From assembly GCF_023703375.1 (NCBI RefSeq), contig NZ_JAMQGO010000019.1:1-34079 (forward strand): a DNA stretch of 34,079 bases, in the 5' to 3' direction. Under the pieces are notes generated by a model. It did no database searches. It had not been told where the DNA came from and saw only the letters and a list, made by a program, of their open reading frames with translations. The position numbers were made by a program, and so were the translations under genes. This document shows positions 8,050-15,971 of the stretch, one piece after another (the first letter of the stretch is position 1; each line of letters opens with the position of its first letter). The stretch comes from Lutimaribacter degradans (lineage in GTDB: Bacteria > Pseudomonadota > Alphaproteobacteria > Rhodobacterales > Rhodobacteraceae).

Positions 8050-9063
8050 ATGGCCAAACGCAAGCGCCTGAGCGCCCCCAACCCGATATTCCTCGACGGG
8101 GCCGACGCGCAGGCGCCCGCGCCGTCCCAGGGCCCGGCCGCGCTGGCGGCGACGCGCGCGCCGATTGCCGATGTCGCCCGCGACAGCTCGGCCGCGGCCG
8201 CGTTGGACGAGGTGGTCGGTGAAATGGCCCGCGCCCGTGAAGAGGGGCGCCTGATCACGCGCCTGCCGCTGGACCGGATCAAGCTCGATCACCTGGTGCG
8301 CGACCGGGTGGTGATCGACGACGAAGACATGCAGGCACTGATCACCTCGATCGAGATGCGGGGCCAGCAGACCCCGATCGAGGTCGTGGCGACGGGTGAT
8401 GATCGCTATGGCCTGATCTCGGGCTGGCGGCGATGCCAGGCGATCGCCCGGCTGCATGATCAGGGCAAGGGCGATGGCTCCGTGTTGGCAATTCAGCGTC
8501 AGCCCGAAAGCGCGTCCGATGCCTATCGCGCCATGGTCGAGGAAAACGAGATCCGGGCCGGGCTGAGCTATTTCGAACGGGCCCGCATCGTTCATGTCGC
8601 GGTTGGGCAGCGGGTGTTCCAAACCCAGAAAGAGGCGCTACAGAGCCTGTTTTCCGCCGCATCCCGGGCGCGCCGCTCCAAGATTGGCAGCTTTGTCAGC
8701 CTGGTCCAGGTATTGGGAGAAGCGTTGCGCTTTCCGCAGGCCATCGGCGAAAGGCTGGGGCTGCGCCTGGCCAAGCTGATCGAGGCAGACCCCGAGGCCG
8801 CGGCCGCGCTGGCCCGCGACCTTGCGGAGGCACCCGCAAAAACCGCCGAGGATGAACAGGCCCGGCTGGCCCGCTGGGCGGCGCGGCTGGAACAAGGTGC
8901 CACCAGGACACCGCCGCACCGGTCGGCCGCGCAAGCCAGCACACCCCGCCCCGGCCTGGTGGCCCGCTACCATCCCGACAAGAACCGGCTGGAACTGTCG
9001 GGCGAGGCCCTGACAGGGGAAATGCGCCAGGCATTGATGCGCTGGCTTGAAGGCTGGCGCTGA
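8050..9063 (+). CDS. parB: Plasmid partition protein ParB
   Basis: The 337-aa DNA-binding protein loads at parS and forms the partition complex moved by ParA. A Lys/Arg-rich start (MAKRKR) and a variable tail lead into a ParB/Srx domain at about residues 70-175: LITRLPLDRIKLDHLVRDR, ALITSIEMRGQQTPIEV, GLISGWRRCQAIARL and the ENEIRAGLSYFERA box that corresponds to the ENIQR-type motif. A helix-turn-helix region follows (about 175-230) and a C-terminal dimerisation part. A strong ribosome binding site, AAAGGAGG at 8036-8043, sets the start. The parS-like palindromes lie on both sides of the gene, and a strong hairpin terminator follows its stop. Confidence 0.93.
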   Translation: MAKRKRLSAPNPIFLDGADAQAPAPSQGPAALAATRAPIADVARDSSAAAALDEVVGEMARAREEGRLITRLPLDRIKLDHLVRDRVVIDDEDMQALITSIEMRGQQTPIEVVATGDDRYGLISGWRRCQAIARLHDQGKGDGSVLAIQRQPESASDAYRAMVEENEIRAGLSYFERARIVHVAVGQRVFQTQKEALQSLFSAASRARRSKIGSFVSLVQVLGEALRFPQAIGERLGLRLAKLIEADPEAAAALARDLAEAPAKTAEDEQARLARWAARLEQGATRTPPHRSAAQASTPRPGLVARYHPDKNRLELSGEALTGEMRQALMRWLEGWR

Positions 9064-9066
9064 CCA

Positions 9067-9100
9067 CATGTGTCTCTAACCTGGCGGTTAGAGGCACATG
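9067..9100. terminator. Strong bidirectional hairpin between parB and rmlA
   Basis: A 15-bp stem (9067-9081 with 9086-9100, one G-T wobble) closes a 4-nt loop TGGC. It starts 4 nt after the parB stop and faces the convergent rmlA stop, so it can end transcription from both sides. Only short T runs follow. Confidence 0.75.
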
Positions 9101-9104
9101 TTTG

Positions 9105-9126
9105 AAATGTTTCGCGCGCGAAACGG
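9105..9126. promoter_or_regulatory. parS-like centromere site 2 (downstream of parB)
   Basis: The palindrome GTTTCGCGCGCGAAAC lies at 9109-9124, with AAAT before and GG after, the same 22 bases as sites 1 and 3. It sits in the short gap between the parB terminator and the rmlA stop. Confidence 0.82.
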
Positions 9127-9149
9127 CCGCCGTTCAACCTGTGCCGGGG

Positions 9150-10022
9150 CTATTTCAGCAACCTTTTCAGATATTGACCATAGCTGTTCTTGGCAAAGCT
9201 TTCGGCCCGTTGGGCAAGTGCCTCGGCGGTAATCCAGCCCTTGTCGAAAGCGATTTCCTCGGGGCAGCCCACCTGCATTCCCTGCCGTTCGGACAGGGTG
9301 CGGACAAAATTGCCCGCATCCAGCAAGGAGCCGTGGGTGCCGGTATCAAGCCAGGCATACCCCCGCCCCATCTGCCGAACGTCCAGCAGCCCGTCTTCCA
9401 GGTACATTTCGAGCAGCGACACGATTTCAAGCTCGCCCCGAGCCGAAGGCGTGACCTTTCGGGCCCGCTCGGGCGCTGACCCGTCAAGGAAGTAAAGCCC
9501 GGTCACCGCGTAGGGCGATGGCGCGCGCGCGGGCTTTTCGACGATGGCACGCACCGTGCCCGCCGCGTCGAAATCAACCACGCCATAGCGTTCGGGGTCG
9601 GCCACCCGATAGCCGAAAACCGTGCCGCCCGTGATGCGCCTGTCGGCCGTGGCCATCTGCTCGGGCAGGCCGTGGCCGAAAAAGATATTGTCGCCCAGCA
9701 CCATGGCCGAGGGCGCCCCGCCGAGAAAGCCCTCGGCCAGGATATAGGCCTGCGCCAGCCCGTCGGGCGAGGGTTGCGCGATATAGCTCAGCTCCAGCCC
9801 CCATTGCGACCCGTCCCCCAGCGTGCGTTTGAACTGCTCCTGGTCCTGCGGGGTGGTGATCACCGCGATGTCGCGAATGCCCGCCAGCATCAGCACCGAC
9901 AGCGGGTAATAGATCATCGGCTTGTCGTAGATGGGCAAAAGCTGTTTCGAAAGGCCCTGCGTGATCGGGTAAAGCCGGGTGCCGGAGCCGCCGGCCAGGA
10001 TGATACCTTTTCGTTTCGTCAT
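9150..10022 (-). CDS. rmlA: Glucose-1-phosphate thymidylyltransferase
   Basis: First step of dTDP-L-rhamnose synthesis: dTTP plus glucose-1-phosphate gives dTDP-glucose. The 290-aa product has the nucleotide-binding signature GIILAGGSGTRLYP near the N-terminus, KQLLPIYDKPMIYYPLS, and VLGDNIFFGHGL; length and motifs match RmlA. The frame is open upstream into rmlD, but the start at 10022 (MTKRKGII) overlaps the rmlD stop by 4 nt (ATGA), the same coupling seen at the other joints of this operon. It is the last gene of glmU-rmlCBDA and ends just before a parS-like site and a terminator shared with parB. Confidence 0.96.
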   Translation of the reverse strand: MTKRKGIILAGGSGTRLYPITQGLSKQLLPIYDKPMIYYPLSVLMLAGIRDIAVITTPQDQEQFKRTLGDGSQWGLELSYIAQPSPDGLAQAYILAEGFLGGAPSAMVLGDNIFFGHGLPEQMATADRRITGGTVFGYRVADPERYGVVDFDAAGTVRAIVEKPARAPSPYAVTGLYFLDGSAPERARKVTPSARGELEIVSLLEMYLEDGLLDVRQMGRGYAWLDTGTHGSLLDAGNFVRTLSERQGMQVGCPEEIAFDKGWITAEALAQRAESFAKNSYGQYLKRLLK

Positions 10023-10861
10023 GCTGTCACCTCTTTCACGATCTCTGCCAGGGCGGGTTTCCAGTCGGGGCGGGAAATGCCGAAATCGGTCTTCATGTCG
10101 CGGCAATCGAGCCGCGAATTGCGTGGTCTGTCCGCCGGTGTCGGGTAATCTTCGGTCGGGATGCCGGTGACGGTCACGTTGCGGCCCGCATGGGCAAATG
10201 TTTCGCGCGCGAAACGGGCCCAGCTTGTGTCGGGGGCGCCCGCGAAATGGTAGAGACCGCCCCCCTGCCCCGCCACCATCGCGCGCGCCATTGTCAGCAG
10301 CGCCTCGGCGATGGCACCTGCCGGGGTCGGCCCGCCGACCTGGTCATCGACCACGCGCAGCGTGTCGCGGGTTTCGGACAGGCGCAGCATGGTCTTGACG
10401 AAATTGCTGCCATGCGCCGAGAACACCCAGGAGGTTCGCAATATGGCCCATTGCCCGCCCGCCGCGGTCACGGCCCTTTCGCCTGCCAGTTTCGAACGGC
10501 CATATGCCCCCAGCGGCGCCACCGGGTCGGAGGGGCGCCAGGGCGCTGTGCCGGTGCCGTCAAAGACATAGTCGGTCGAGACATGCAGAAAGGGAATCCC
10601 GCGTGTCGCGCAGCCCTGCGCCATCGCGCCGGGGGCATCGCCATTGATGATCGTGGCCCGGTGCTCTTCCGTCTCGGCCTTGTCGACGGCGGTATAGGCG
10701 GCGGCATTGATCACCACCTCGGGGGCATGGGCGTGGATGGCCCGGGCACAGGCGGCCGGGTCGGACAGGTCGGCCCGGTCCCGGCCAAGCGCGATGACTT
10801 CGGCGCGGGCCTGCAATTCCGTGGCCACCTGGCCGGTCTTGCCGAAAACCAGTATTTTCAT
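10019..10861 (-). CDS. rmlD: dTDP-4-dehydrorhamnose reductase
   Basis: Last step of the pathway: NAD(P)H-dependent reduction to dTDP-L-rhamnose. The 280-aa SDR protein has the N-terminal nucleotide-binding MKILVFGKTGQVATEL, VINAAAYTAVDKAE, STDYVFDG and the catalytic Tyr/Lys pair in YGRSK (Tyr120, Lys124). The start at 10861 overlaps the rmlB stop by 4 nt. Oddity: residues Arg216 to Phe222 (RFARETF) are encoded by an exact copy of the 22-bp parS-like site found at parB, so this gene appears to carry part of the plasmid centromere within its codons. Confidence 0.96.
   Translation of the reverse strand: MKILVFGKTGQVATELQARAEVIALGRDRADLSDPAACARAIHAHAPEVVINAAAYTAVDKAETEEHRATIINGDAPGAMAQGCATRGIPFLHVSTDYVFDGTGTAPWRPSDPVAPLGAYGRSKLAGERAVTAAGGQWAILRTSWVFSAHGSNFVKTMLRLSETRDTLRVVDDQVGGPTPAGAIAEALLTMARAMVAGQGGGLYHFAGAPDTSWARFARETFAHAGRNVTVTGIPTEDYPTPADRPRNSRLDCRDMKTDFGISRPDWKPALAEIVKEVTA
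10196..10217. promoter_or_regulatory. parS-like centromere site 3, inside the rmlD coding sequence
   Basis: The palindrome GTTTCGCGCGCGAAAC lies at 10200-10215, with AAAT before and GG after, identical over 22 bases to sites 1 and 2. On the minus strand it encodes RFARETF of RmlD. It lies about 1.07 kb from site 2. Whether ParB binds it is inference, but the identity in non-palindromic flanks argues against chance. Confidence 0.72.
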
Positions 10862-11907
10862 GCGCGGGTTCCCAGCCGTTCGCCCACGCCGTGCCGATCT
10901 TGCAGGGCGCGCCACCAGGCCTCGTTGTCGAGGTACCATTGAACGGTCTTTTCCAGACCCTCTTCCACCGTGACCGAGGGGCGCCAGCCCAGCTCGTCGC
11001 GGATGCGGCCGGCGTCGATCGCATAGCGCGCGTCATGGCCCGGCCTGTCGGGCACGAAGGTGATCTGCTCGGCATAGGAGCCGGCGGGCCGGGGGCGCTT
11101 TTCATCCAGGATCGCACATATCGTGCGGACCAGGTCAAGATTCGTGCGTTCGTTCCCGCCGCCGATATTGTAGCTGCGCCCGGGCCGGCCCTTCTGCATC
11201 ACCAGCAGCAGCGCGTCGGCGTGATCCTCGACATAGAGCCAGTCACGGATGTTCGTTCCGTCGCCATAGATCGGCAGCGGCTTGCCCGCCAGTGCATTCA
11301 GGATCACCACCGGGATCAGTTTTTCGGGAAAGTGATAGGGCCCGTAATTGTTTGAGCAATTGCTCAGCACCACGGGCAGGCCATAGGTTTCGTGCCAGGC
11401 GCGCACCAGGTGGTCCGAGGCCGCTTTCGAGGCGGAATAGGGACTGCGTGGGTCATAGGCCGTGGTCTCGGTAAACTTTATCGCCGGGTCGGCTGGCAGC
11501 GAGCCATAGACCTCGTCGGTCGAGATATGGTGAAAGCGGAACCCATCGGGCCGGCCCCGCCCGACCCAGTAGCCGCGGGCGGCCTCCAGCATGTTGTAGG
11601 TGCCGGTGATATTGGTCTCGATAAAGGCGCCCGGCCCGTCGATGGAACGGTCGACATGGGATTCCGCCGCCAAATGCATCACCGCGTCGGGCGCGTGTTC
11701 GGCAAACACCGCATCCAGCGCCGCGCGATCGCGGATATCGGCCTGCACGAAGCTGTATCCCGCCATGTCAGAGACTGGGGTCACGTTGTCCAGGCAGGCG
11801 GCATAGGTCAGCGCATCGAGATTCGTCACCCGGTGGCCGCGCCTCATGGCCAGCCGCACCACCGCCGACCCGATGAACCCGGCCCCGCCCGTCACCAGGA
11901 TCTTCAT
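10858..11907 (-). CDS. rmlB: dTDP-glucose 4,6-dehydratase
   Basis: Second step to dTDP-L-rhamnose: NAD-dependent conversion of dTDP-glucose to the 4-keto-6-deoxy sugar. The 349-aa extended SDR protein starts with the NAD-binding MKILVTGGAGFIGS (GGAGFIG at 7-13), has the HLAAESHVDRSI segment, the dehydratase-specific STDEVYG (129-135, with Asp131 and Glu132) and the catalytic YSASK (Tyr157, Lys161). The length is typical. It overlaps rmlC upstream and rmlD downstream by 4 nt each, showing tight translational coupling. Confidence 0.97.
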   Translation of the reverse strand: MKILVTGGAGFIGSAVVRLAMRRGHRVTNLDALTYAACLDNVTPVSDMAGYSFVQADIRDRAALDAVFAEHAPDAVMHLAAESHVDRSIDGPGAFIETNITGTYNMLEAARGYWVGRGRPDGFRFHHISTDEVYGSLPADPAIKFTETTAYDPRSPYSASKAASDHLVRAWHETYGLPVVLSNCSNNYGPYHFPEKLIPVVILNALAGKPLPIYGDGTNIRDWLYVEDHADALLLVMQKGRPGRSYNIGGGNERTNLDLVRTICAILDEKRPRPAGSYAEQITFVPDRPGHDARYAIDAGRIRDELGWRPSVTVEEGLEKTVQWYLDNEAWWRALQDRHGVGERLGTRA

Positions 11908-12464
11908 GTGTCACTCTCCCATGTGAAGGGGCTGTCGAACTCGGCCAGGGGCGGGGCCTTGGCATCCTTTTCCGACAGCACCGGTGCCGCGCCCAGCCCC
12001 CAATCGATGCCGCAGCTGTCCCAGGCCACCGCGCCGTCACAATCGGGCGCGTAGTAGTCGGAGCATTTATAGATCACTTCGGTCATCGGCGCGCGCGTGA
12101 CGAACCCGTGCAGGAACCCTTCGGGGATCAGCAATTGACGCCCGTTGTCGAAACTCAACTCGACCCCCAGCCACTGGCCGTAGGTCGGGCTGCCCCGGCG
12201 GATATCCACCGCCACGTCGAACAGCCGCCCGCGCCCGCAGCGCACCAGCTTGGCCTGGGCATGGGGCGGGGCCTGGAAATGCAGCCCGCGCAAGGTGCCC
12301 GCCGCCTCGGACAGCGAATGGTTGTCCTGCACGAAATCGTAATCAAGCCCGGCCGCGCGCATGCGCTGCCGGTTCCAGCTTTCGCTGAAAAAGCCGCGCG
12401 CGTCGCCAAATCGCCGCGGGGTCAGGATCACCACGCCGGGCAGGGCTGTCTGTTCGATCTGCAT
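11904..12464 (-). CDS. rmlC: dTDP-4-dehydrorhamnose 3,5-epimerase
   Basis: Third step: epimerises C3 and C5 of the 4-keto sugar. The 186-aa cupin has the catalytic His62 in GTLRGLHFQAPP, the KLVRCGRGRLFDVAVDIRRGSPTYGQW strand pair, PEGFLHGF, and the catalytic Tyr132 in VIYKCSDYY. A typical AAAGGAGCC ribosome binding site precedes the start. It lies 94 nt downstream of glmU and starts the overlapping rmlCBDA block, so amino-sugar and rhamnose precursors are probably transcribed together. Confidence 0.96.
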   Translation of the reverse strand: MQIEQTALPGVVILTPRRFGDARGFFSESWNRQRMRAAGLDYDFVQDNHSLSEAAGTLRGLHFQAPPHAQAKLVRCGRGRLFDVAVDIRRGSPTYGQWLGVELSFDNGRQLLIPEGFLHGFVTRAPMTEVIYKCSDYYAPDCDGAVAWDSCGIDWGLGAAPVLSEKDAKAPPLAEFDSPFTWESDT

Positions 12465-12558
12465 TGCGGGCTCCTTTCGTGATCCGCCCCTGTTGCTGGC
12501 CTGCCATTGCCATGATGCGGGGCAGGGGCGCTGCGAAACACCCGGGCCCCGCCCTGCA

Positions 12559-13911
12559 TCAGTCTTTCGTCGACAGGCGCGCCTTCTGGGCGCGCAGCCG
12601 CTCGAACAGCCGCAGGGCCAGGCCGGGCTTGTTGACCTGGTCGGCCCGCGCCACGGCCAGCGCGCCCGCGGGCACGTCGCGGGTGATGGTCGACCCCGAG
12701 CCCGTCATTGCCCGATCTCCCACGGTGACCGGGGCCACAAGCATCGTGTCCGAGCCGATAAACGCCTCTTCGCCGATCACGGTGCGATGCTTGAACACGC
12801 CGTCGTAATTGCAGGTCACGGTGCCGGCCCCTATATTGCTGCACGCCCCGATCTCGGCATCACCGATATAGCTGAGGTGATTGACCTTTACCCCCTGGGC
12901 CAGGCGGGCGTTCTTGATCTCGACGAAATTGCCGATCCGGGTGCTTTGCGCCAGTTCCGCCCCCGGGCGCAGGCGCGCATAGGGGCCGACCACCGCATCG
13001 CGGCCCACGTGGCACCCTTCGAGATGGGAAAAGGCGCGGATCGTGGCGCCGCCCTCGATGCGGACACCGGGGCCAAAGACCACGTTCGGCTCGATCAGCG
13101 TGTCGCCGCCCACCACCGTGTCCCAGGCCAGGTGCACCGTTTCAGGTGCCTGCAGGCTGACACCCTCTTCCATCAGCGTCGCCCGCGCCCGGGCCTGGAA
13201 CGCCGCCTCGGCCGAGGCCAGGTCGGCGCGGGAATTGACGCCCATGGTCTCGGCCTCGGGGCAGGGGACGACGGTGGCAGACAGGCCCTTTTGCGCAGCG
13301 ATAGAGACGATATCGGTCAGGTAATACTCGCCCGAGGCGTTGTCGTTGCCGACCGCGTCGATCAGCGAGAACAGGGTCTGCGCCCTTGCCGCGATCACGC
13401 CGGAATTGCACAGGCGGATGGCGCGTTCCTCTTCGGTGGCGTCCTTGAACTCGACGATCCGCAGCAGGCGGTCGCCCTCGGTCACAAGCCGCCCGTAACG
13501 GCCGGGGTCGGCGGCCTCGAACCCCAACACCACGATGTCATGCTGCTGGCGGGCCGCGGTCATGGCCTGCAGCGTCGTGGCCGAGATGAAGGGCGTGTCG
13601 CCATAAAGCACGACGGCATCGCCGGGAAACCCCGCCAGCGCGGGGCGGGCCTGCGCCACGGCGTGGGCGGTGCCAAGCTGTTCGGCCTGCAACACCACCT
13701 CGGCGGCTTCGTCATAGGCGCGGGCCGATTCCGTCACTTTCTCCGCGCCGTGGCCGGCCACGACAACGGTCTTTTCCGGCGCCAGGGCGGCCCCCGCGCG
13801 CAGGGCATGCCACAGCAGCGGCGCATGGGCGACGGGGTGCAGCACCTTGGGCCGGTCCGATTTCATGCGCGACCCCTTGCCGGCGGCGAGAACGATCAAT
13901 GCAACGGTCAT
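12559..13911 (-). CDS. glmU: Bifunctional UDP-GlcNAc pyrophosphorylase / glucosamine-1-phosphate N-acetyltransferase
   Basis: It acetylates glucosamine-1-phosphate and transfers UMP to give UDP-GlcNAc. The 450-aa protein has an N-terminal nucleotidyltransferase domain (LIVLAAGKGSRMKSDRPKVLHP, residues ~5-25; QLGTAHAV; YGDTPFI) and a C-terminal left-handed beta-helix of hexapeptide repeats (NIGAGTVTCNYDG, FIGSDTMLVAPV). Length and motifs are complete. The frame continues upstream antisense to the divergent glycosyltransferase gene, so the ATG at 13911, which gives the conserved MTVALIVLAAG, is the start. With glmS and glmM it completes the UDP-GlcNAc route on the plasmid, and it leads the rhamnose operon. 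Confidence 0.96.
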   Translation of the reverse strand: MTVALIVLAAGKGSRMKSDRPKVLHPVAHAPLLWHALRAGAALAPEKTVVVAGHGAEKVTESARAYDEAAEVVLQAEQLGTAHAVAQARPALAGFPGDAVVLYGDTPFISATTLQAMTAARQQHDIVVLGFEAADPGRYGRLVTEGDRLLRIVEFKDATEEERAIRLCNSGVIAARAQTLFSLIDAVGNDNASGEYYLTDIVSIAAQKGLSATVVPCPEAETMGVNSRADLASAEAAFQARARATLMEEGVSLQAPETVHLAWDTVVGGDTLIEPNVVFGPGVRIEGGATIRAFSHLEGCHVGRDAVVGPYARLRPGAELAQSTRIGNFVEIKNARLAQGVKVNHLSYIGDAEIGACSNIGAGTVTCNYDGVFKHRTVIGEEAFIGSDTMLVAPVTVGDRAMTGSGSTITRDVPAGALAVARADQVNKPGLALRLFERLRAQKARLSTKD

Positions 13912-14076
13912 GCTCAAATCCTGTATCGGCGCGTCATGGACGCTTGTGCCCCGGATCGGGGGGGCTGGGCAAGGCGGCGCTGTGCCACTGGTCGCCCACG
14001 CCGCCGGGCCGGTTTGACTTTTCAGGGCGTTTATGAGCAATGCGCATGTCAAGGATATGCAAGACGGGCAGGGGTA
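13912..14076. promoter_or_regulatory. Divergent promoter region glmU / glycosyltransferase
   Basis: This 165-nt gap separates the glmU-rml operon (leftward) from the glycosyltransferase (rightward), so it should hold both promoters. A possible -35 TTGACT is at 14014-14019 for the rightward gene, but no convincing -10 lies at the right distance. I see no further structure. Confidence 0.4.
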
Positions 14077-15069
14077 ATGCACAAGCAGGCAGCAAGCATG
14101 GGGCGGCTGGTGGCCGTTGTCGTCACCCATGACCGGCTGGACAAGCTGCGACTGACGCTGAGGCGGTTGCTGGAAACGCCCCCTGCGCAGCTCGAGGCGG
14201 TTCTGGTGGTCGACAATGCCTCGCAGGATGGCACCGGGGCATGGCTGGCCACGCAGGACGATCCGCGCCTCGCGGTGCATCGCTGCGCCAGCAATTGCGG
14301 CGGGGCCGGGGGCTTTGAAATCGGCATGCGCCTGGCGATGGAGCGGTTCGACCCTGACTGGCTGGTGGTGATGGATGACGATTCCCGCCCCACGCCGGGA
14401 ACGCTGGAGACATTCCAGGCCGCCGACAGGTCGACCGCCGAGGCCTGGGCGGCGGCGGTCTACCTGCCGGGCCCGGACAAGCAGATCTGCGACATGAACC
14501 GCCCGGCGGTGAACCCGTTCTGGCATCGGCGCATCCTGTGGCGCACGCTCCTGGGCCGGGGGCGCGACGGGTTTCATCTCGGGCCGGCCGATTATGCGCC
14601 CGATGCCGGGCCCAGGGCGGTGGATTCGGCCTCTTTCGTGGGGCTGTTCATCAGCCGTGCGGCGGTGGCGCGGGCGGGGTATCCCGACGGGCAGCTGTTC
14701 ATCTACGGCGATGACACGCTCTATACCCTGACGCTGAGCCGGGCAGGGGGCCGTATCCTGTTCGACCCGAGCCTGGTGTTCGAGCATGATTTCTCGACCC
14801 ATAGCGAGACCGACAAGCGGTTTCGCCCCCTGTGGAAAAGCTATTACCACTACCGCAACCTGCTGATGGTCTACCGGTTGTGTTCGGGTCGGCTGTTCGT
14901 GCTGGTGGCGCCGGCCGCGGCGCTGAAATGGCTGTTGAAGGTGCGCCACCATTCCGGCGAGCGGCGGGCCTTCCTGGGCTACGTGACCCGGGCGTTGCGC
15001 GACGGGATATTGCGGCGCACCGATGTCAGCCACGATACGGTCAAGGGCTGGCGGAACGGCCGGGGCTAG
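14077..15069 (+). CDS. Family 2 glycosyltransferase (rhamnosyl/galactofuranosyl-transferase type)
   Basis: The 330-aa protein adds a sugar to the growing surface glycan at the cytoplasmic membrane face. GT-A fold motifs: VAVVVTHDRLDKLRLTL (12-28), VVDNASQDGT (44-53), NCGGAGGFEIGM (73-84), the DxD-type MDDDS (99-103), FIYGDDT (208-214), EHDFS (236-240) and the C-terminal YYHYRNLLMVYR segment (256-267) common in rhamnosyl- and galactofuranosyltransferases such as GlfT1-like proteins. The donor cannot be read from sequence; dTDP-rhamnose and UDP-Galf are both made on this plasmid. Start 14077 is preceded by a purine-rich CAGGGG; ATG 14098 is an alternative. It converges on kpsM with only 3 nt between stops. 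Confidence 0.9.
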   Translation: MHKQAASMGRLVAVVVTHDRLDKLRLTLRRLLETPPAQLEAVLVVDNASQDGTGAWLATQDDPRLAVHRCASNCGGAGGFEIGMRLAMERFDPDWLVVMDDDSRPTPGTLETFQAADRSTAEAWAAAVYLPGPDKQICDMNRPAVNPFWHRRILWRTLLGRGRDGFHLGPADYAPDAGPRAVDSASFVGLFISRAAVARAGYPDGQLFIYGDDTLYTLTLSRAGGRILFDPSLVFEHDFSTHSETDKRFRPLWKSYYHYRNLLMVYRLCSGRLFVLVAPAAALKWLLKVRHHSGERRAFLGYVTRALRDGILRRTDVSHDTVKGWRNGRG

Positions 15070-15072
15070 GCA

Positions 15073-15888
15073 TCAGCGGGTGAGGATATCGCGGTGGTAG
15101 CGGTACAACAGCACGATACCCATGAACAGCGCGATCAGGCTGAAACCCACCACGTACAACTCCGAGACATAGGCGGCCTCGTAGGTGGCATAGAACCCCG
15201 TGCGCGCCAGCCCGACGATGTGGAACAGCGGGTTGTACCACAAGATATCCTGCGCCCCCCGCGGCATGTCCTCGTAGAGAAACAGGACGCCCGAGGCGAT
15301 GAACAGGGGCCGTGTCGCCACCGACCAGATCATGTCCCAGGCGTCGATCAGCCCCGACAGCGCGCAGTTGAGCATGCCGACCCCCAGGCTGAGCAGCAGC
15401 ACCAGGCCAATCACGGTGAGGATGGGCATGACATCCAGCATGGCCCGGCTGTCGGTCAGCATCAGCACGATGAATATCACGATATGGCCTACCAGGATGC
15501 CGGTCAGCGCGTTCAGCACGAAGCGCGCGATGATCGCATCCATCCAGCTCACGACCGGGTATCGCAGCAGCGGCCTGGAAAATTTCAGCGCCCTGGCCAC
15601 CATGGTCGAGACGTTCTGGTACAGGATGAACGGCACGAAACCCGTAGCATAGAACAGGATGAAATTGTTGCCCAGTGGCGGGTTGCGCAGCAACAGCGAG
15701 AACCCGATGGCCAGGATGAACACCCCGCCCAGCGGTTCGAGTATGGCCCAGATATACCCGCCCGGCGACCGGCCATAGCGCGTCGACATCTCGCGCAGCA
15801 TCAGGGCCATGACGGTCCGCCCTGTCCGGTACGTGCTGGCCACCCCGGAGCCGGGGGATTGTGGCGGCGGAATATCGGTGGCAGACAT
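15073..15888 (-). CDS. kpsM: Polysaccharide ABC transporter permease, KpsM type
   Basis: Integral inner-membrane subunit that moves a polysaccharide across the membrane. The 271-aa ABC-2 type permease has the family N-terminus (VMALMLREMSTRYGRSPGGYIWAILEPLGG), about six membrane segments and the C-terminal YNPLFHIVGLARTGFY followed by a last membrane helix and a basic end (YRYHRDILTR). The frame is open to 15948; the start at 15888 (MSATDIPP) gives the usual short cytoplasmic tail and leaves room for a divergent promoter. kpsE and kpsT lie on the opposite strand, so the transporter is split over two divergent transcripts. Confidence 0.93.
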   Translation of the reverse strand: MSATDIPPPQSPGSGVASTYRTGRTVMALMLREMSTRYGRSPGGYIWAILEPLGGVFILAIGFSLLLRNPPLGNNFILFYATGFVPFILYQNVSTMVARALKFSRPLLRYPVVSWMDAIIARFVLNALTGILVGHIVIFIVLMLTDSRAMLDVMPILTVIGLVLLLSLGVGMLNCALSGLIDAWDMIWSVATRPLFIASGVLFLYEDMPRGAQDILWYNPLFHIVGLARTGFYATYEAAYVSELYVVGFSLIALFMGIVLLYRYHRDILTR

Positions 15889-15971
15889 CGCGTAGCGTCC
15901 TGTGGCAAGGTTCTGCAACAGTATGTAGAATACTGCCCCATCTTTCAAACGGGTTTGGCCAGGGTAAGCAA
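15889..15971. promoter_or_regulatory. Divergent kpsM / kpsE promoter region with palindrome
   Basis: The 83-nt gap is clearly more AT-rich than its flanks and contains the inverted repeat CAGTAT-GTAGA-ATACTG (15919-15935), placed about midway between the two gene starts. Such a site could serve as an operator that switches both halves of the exporter together. No regulator gene is nearby. Confidence 0.45.

Noticed and set aside
9105..10217. Palindromes as insertion-sequence ends or restriction-related sites
   Set aside because: No transposase lies between them, no target duplication is seen, and the copies centre on parB, which fits parS better.
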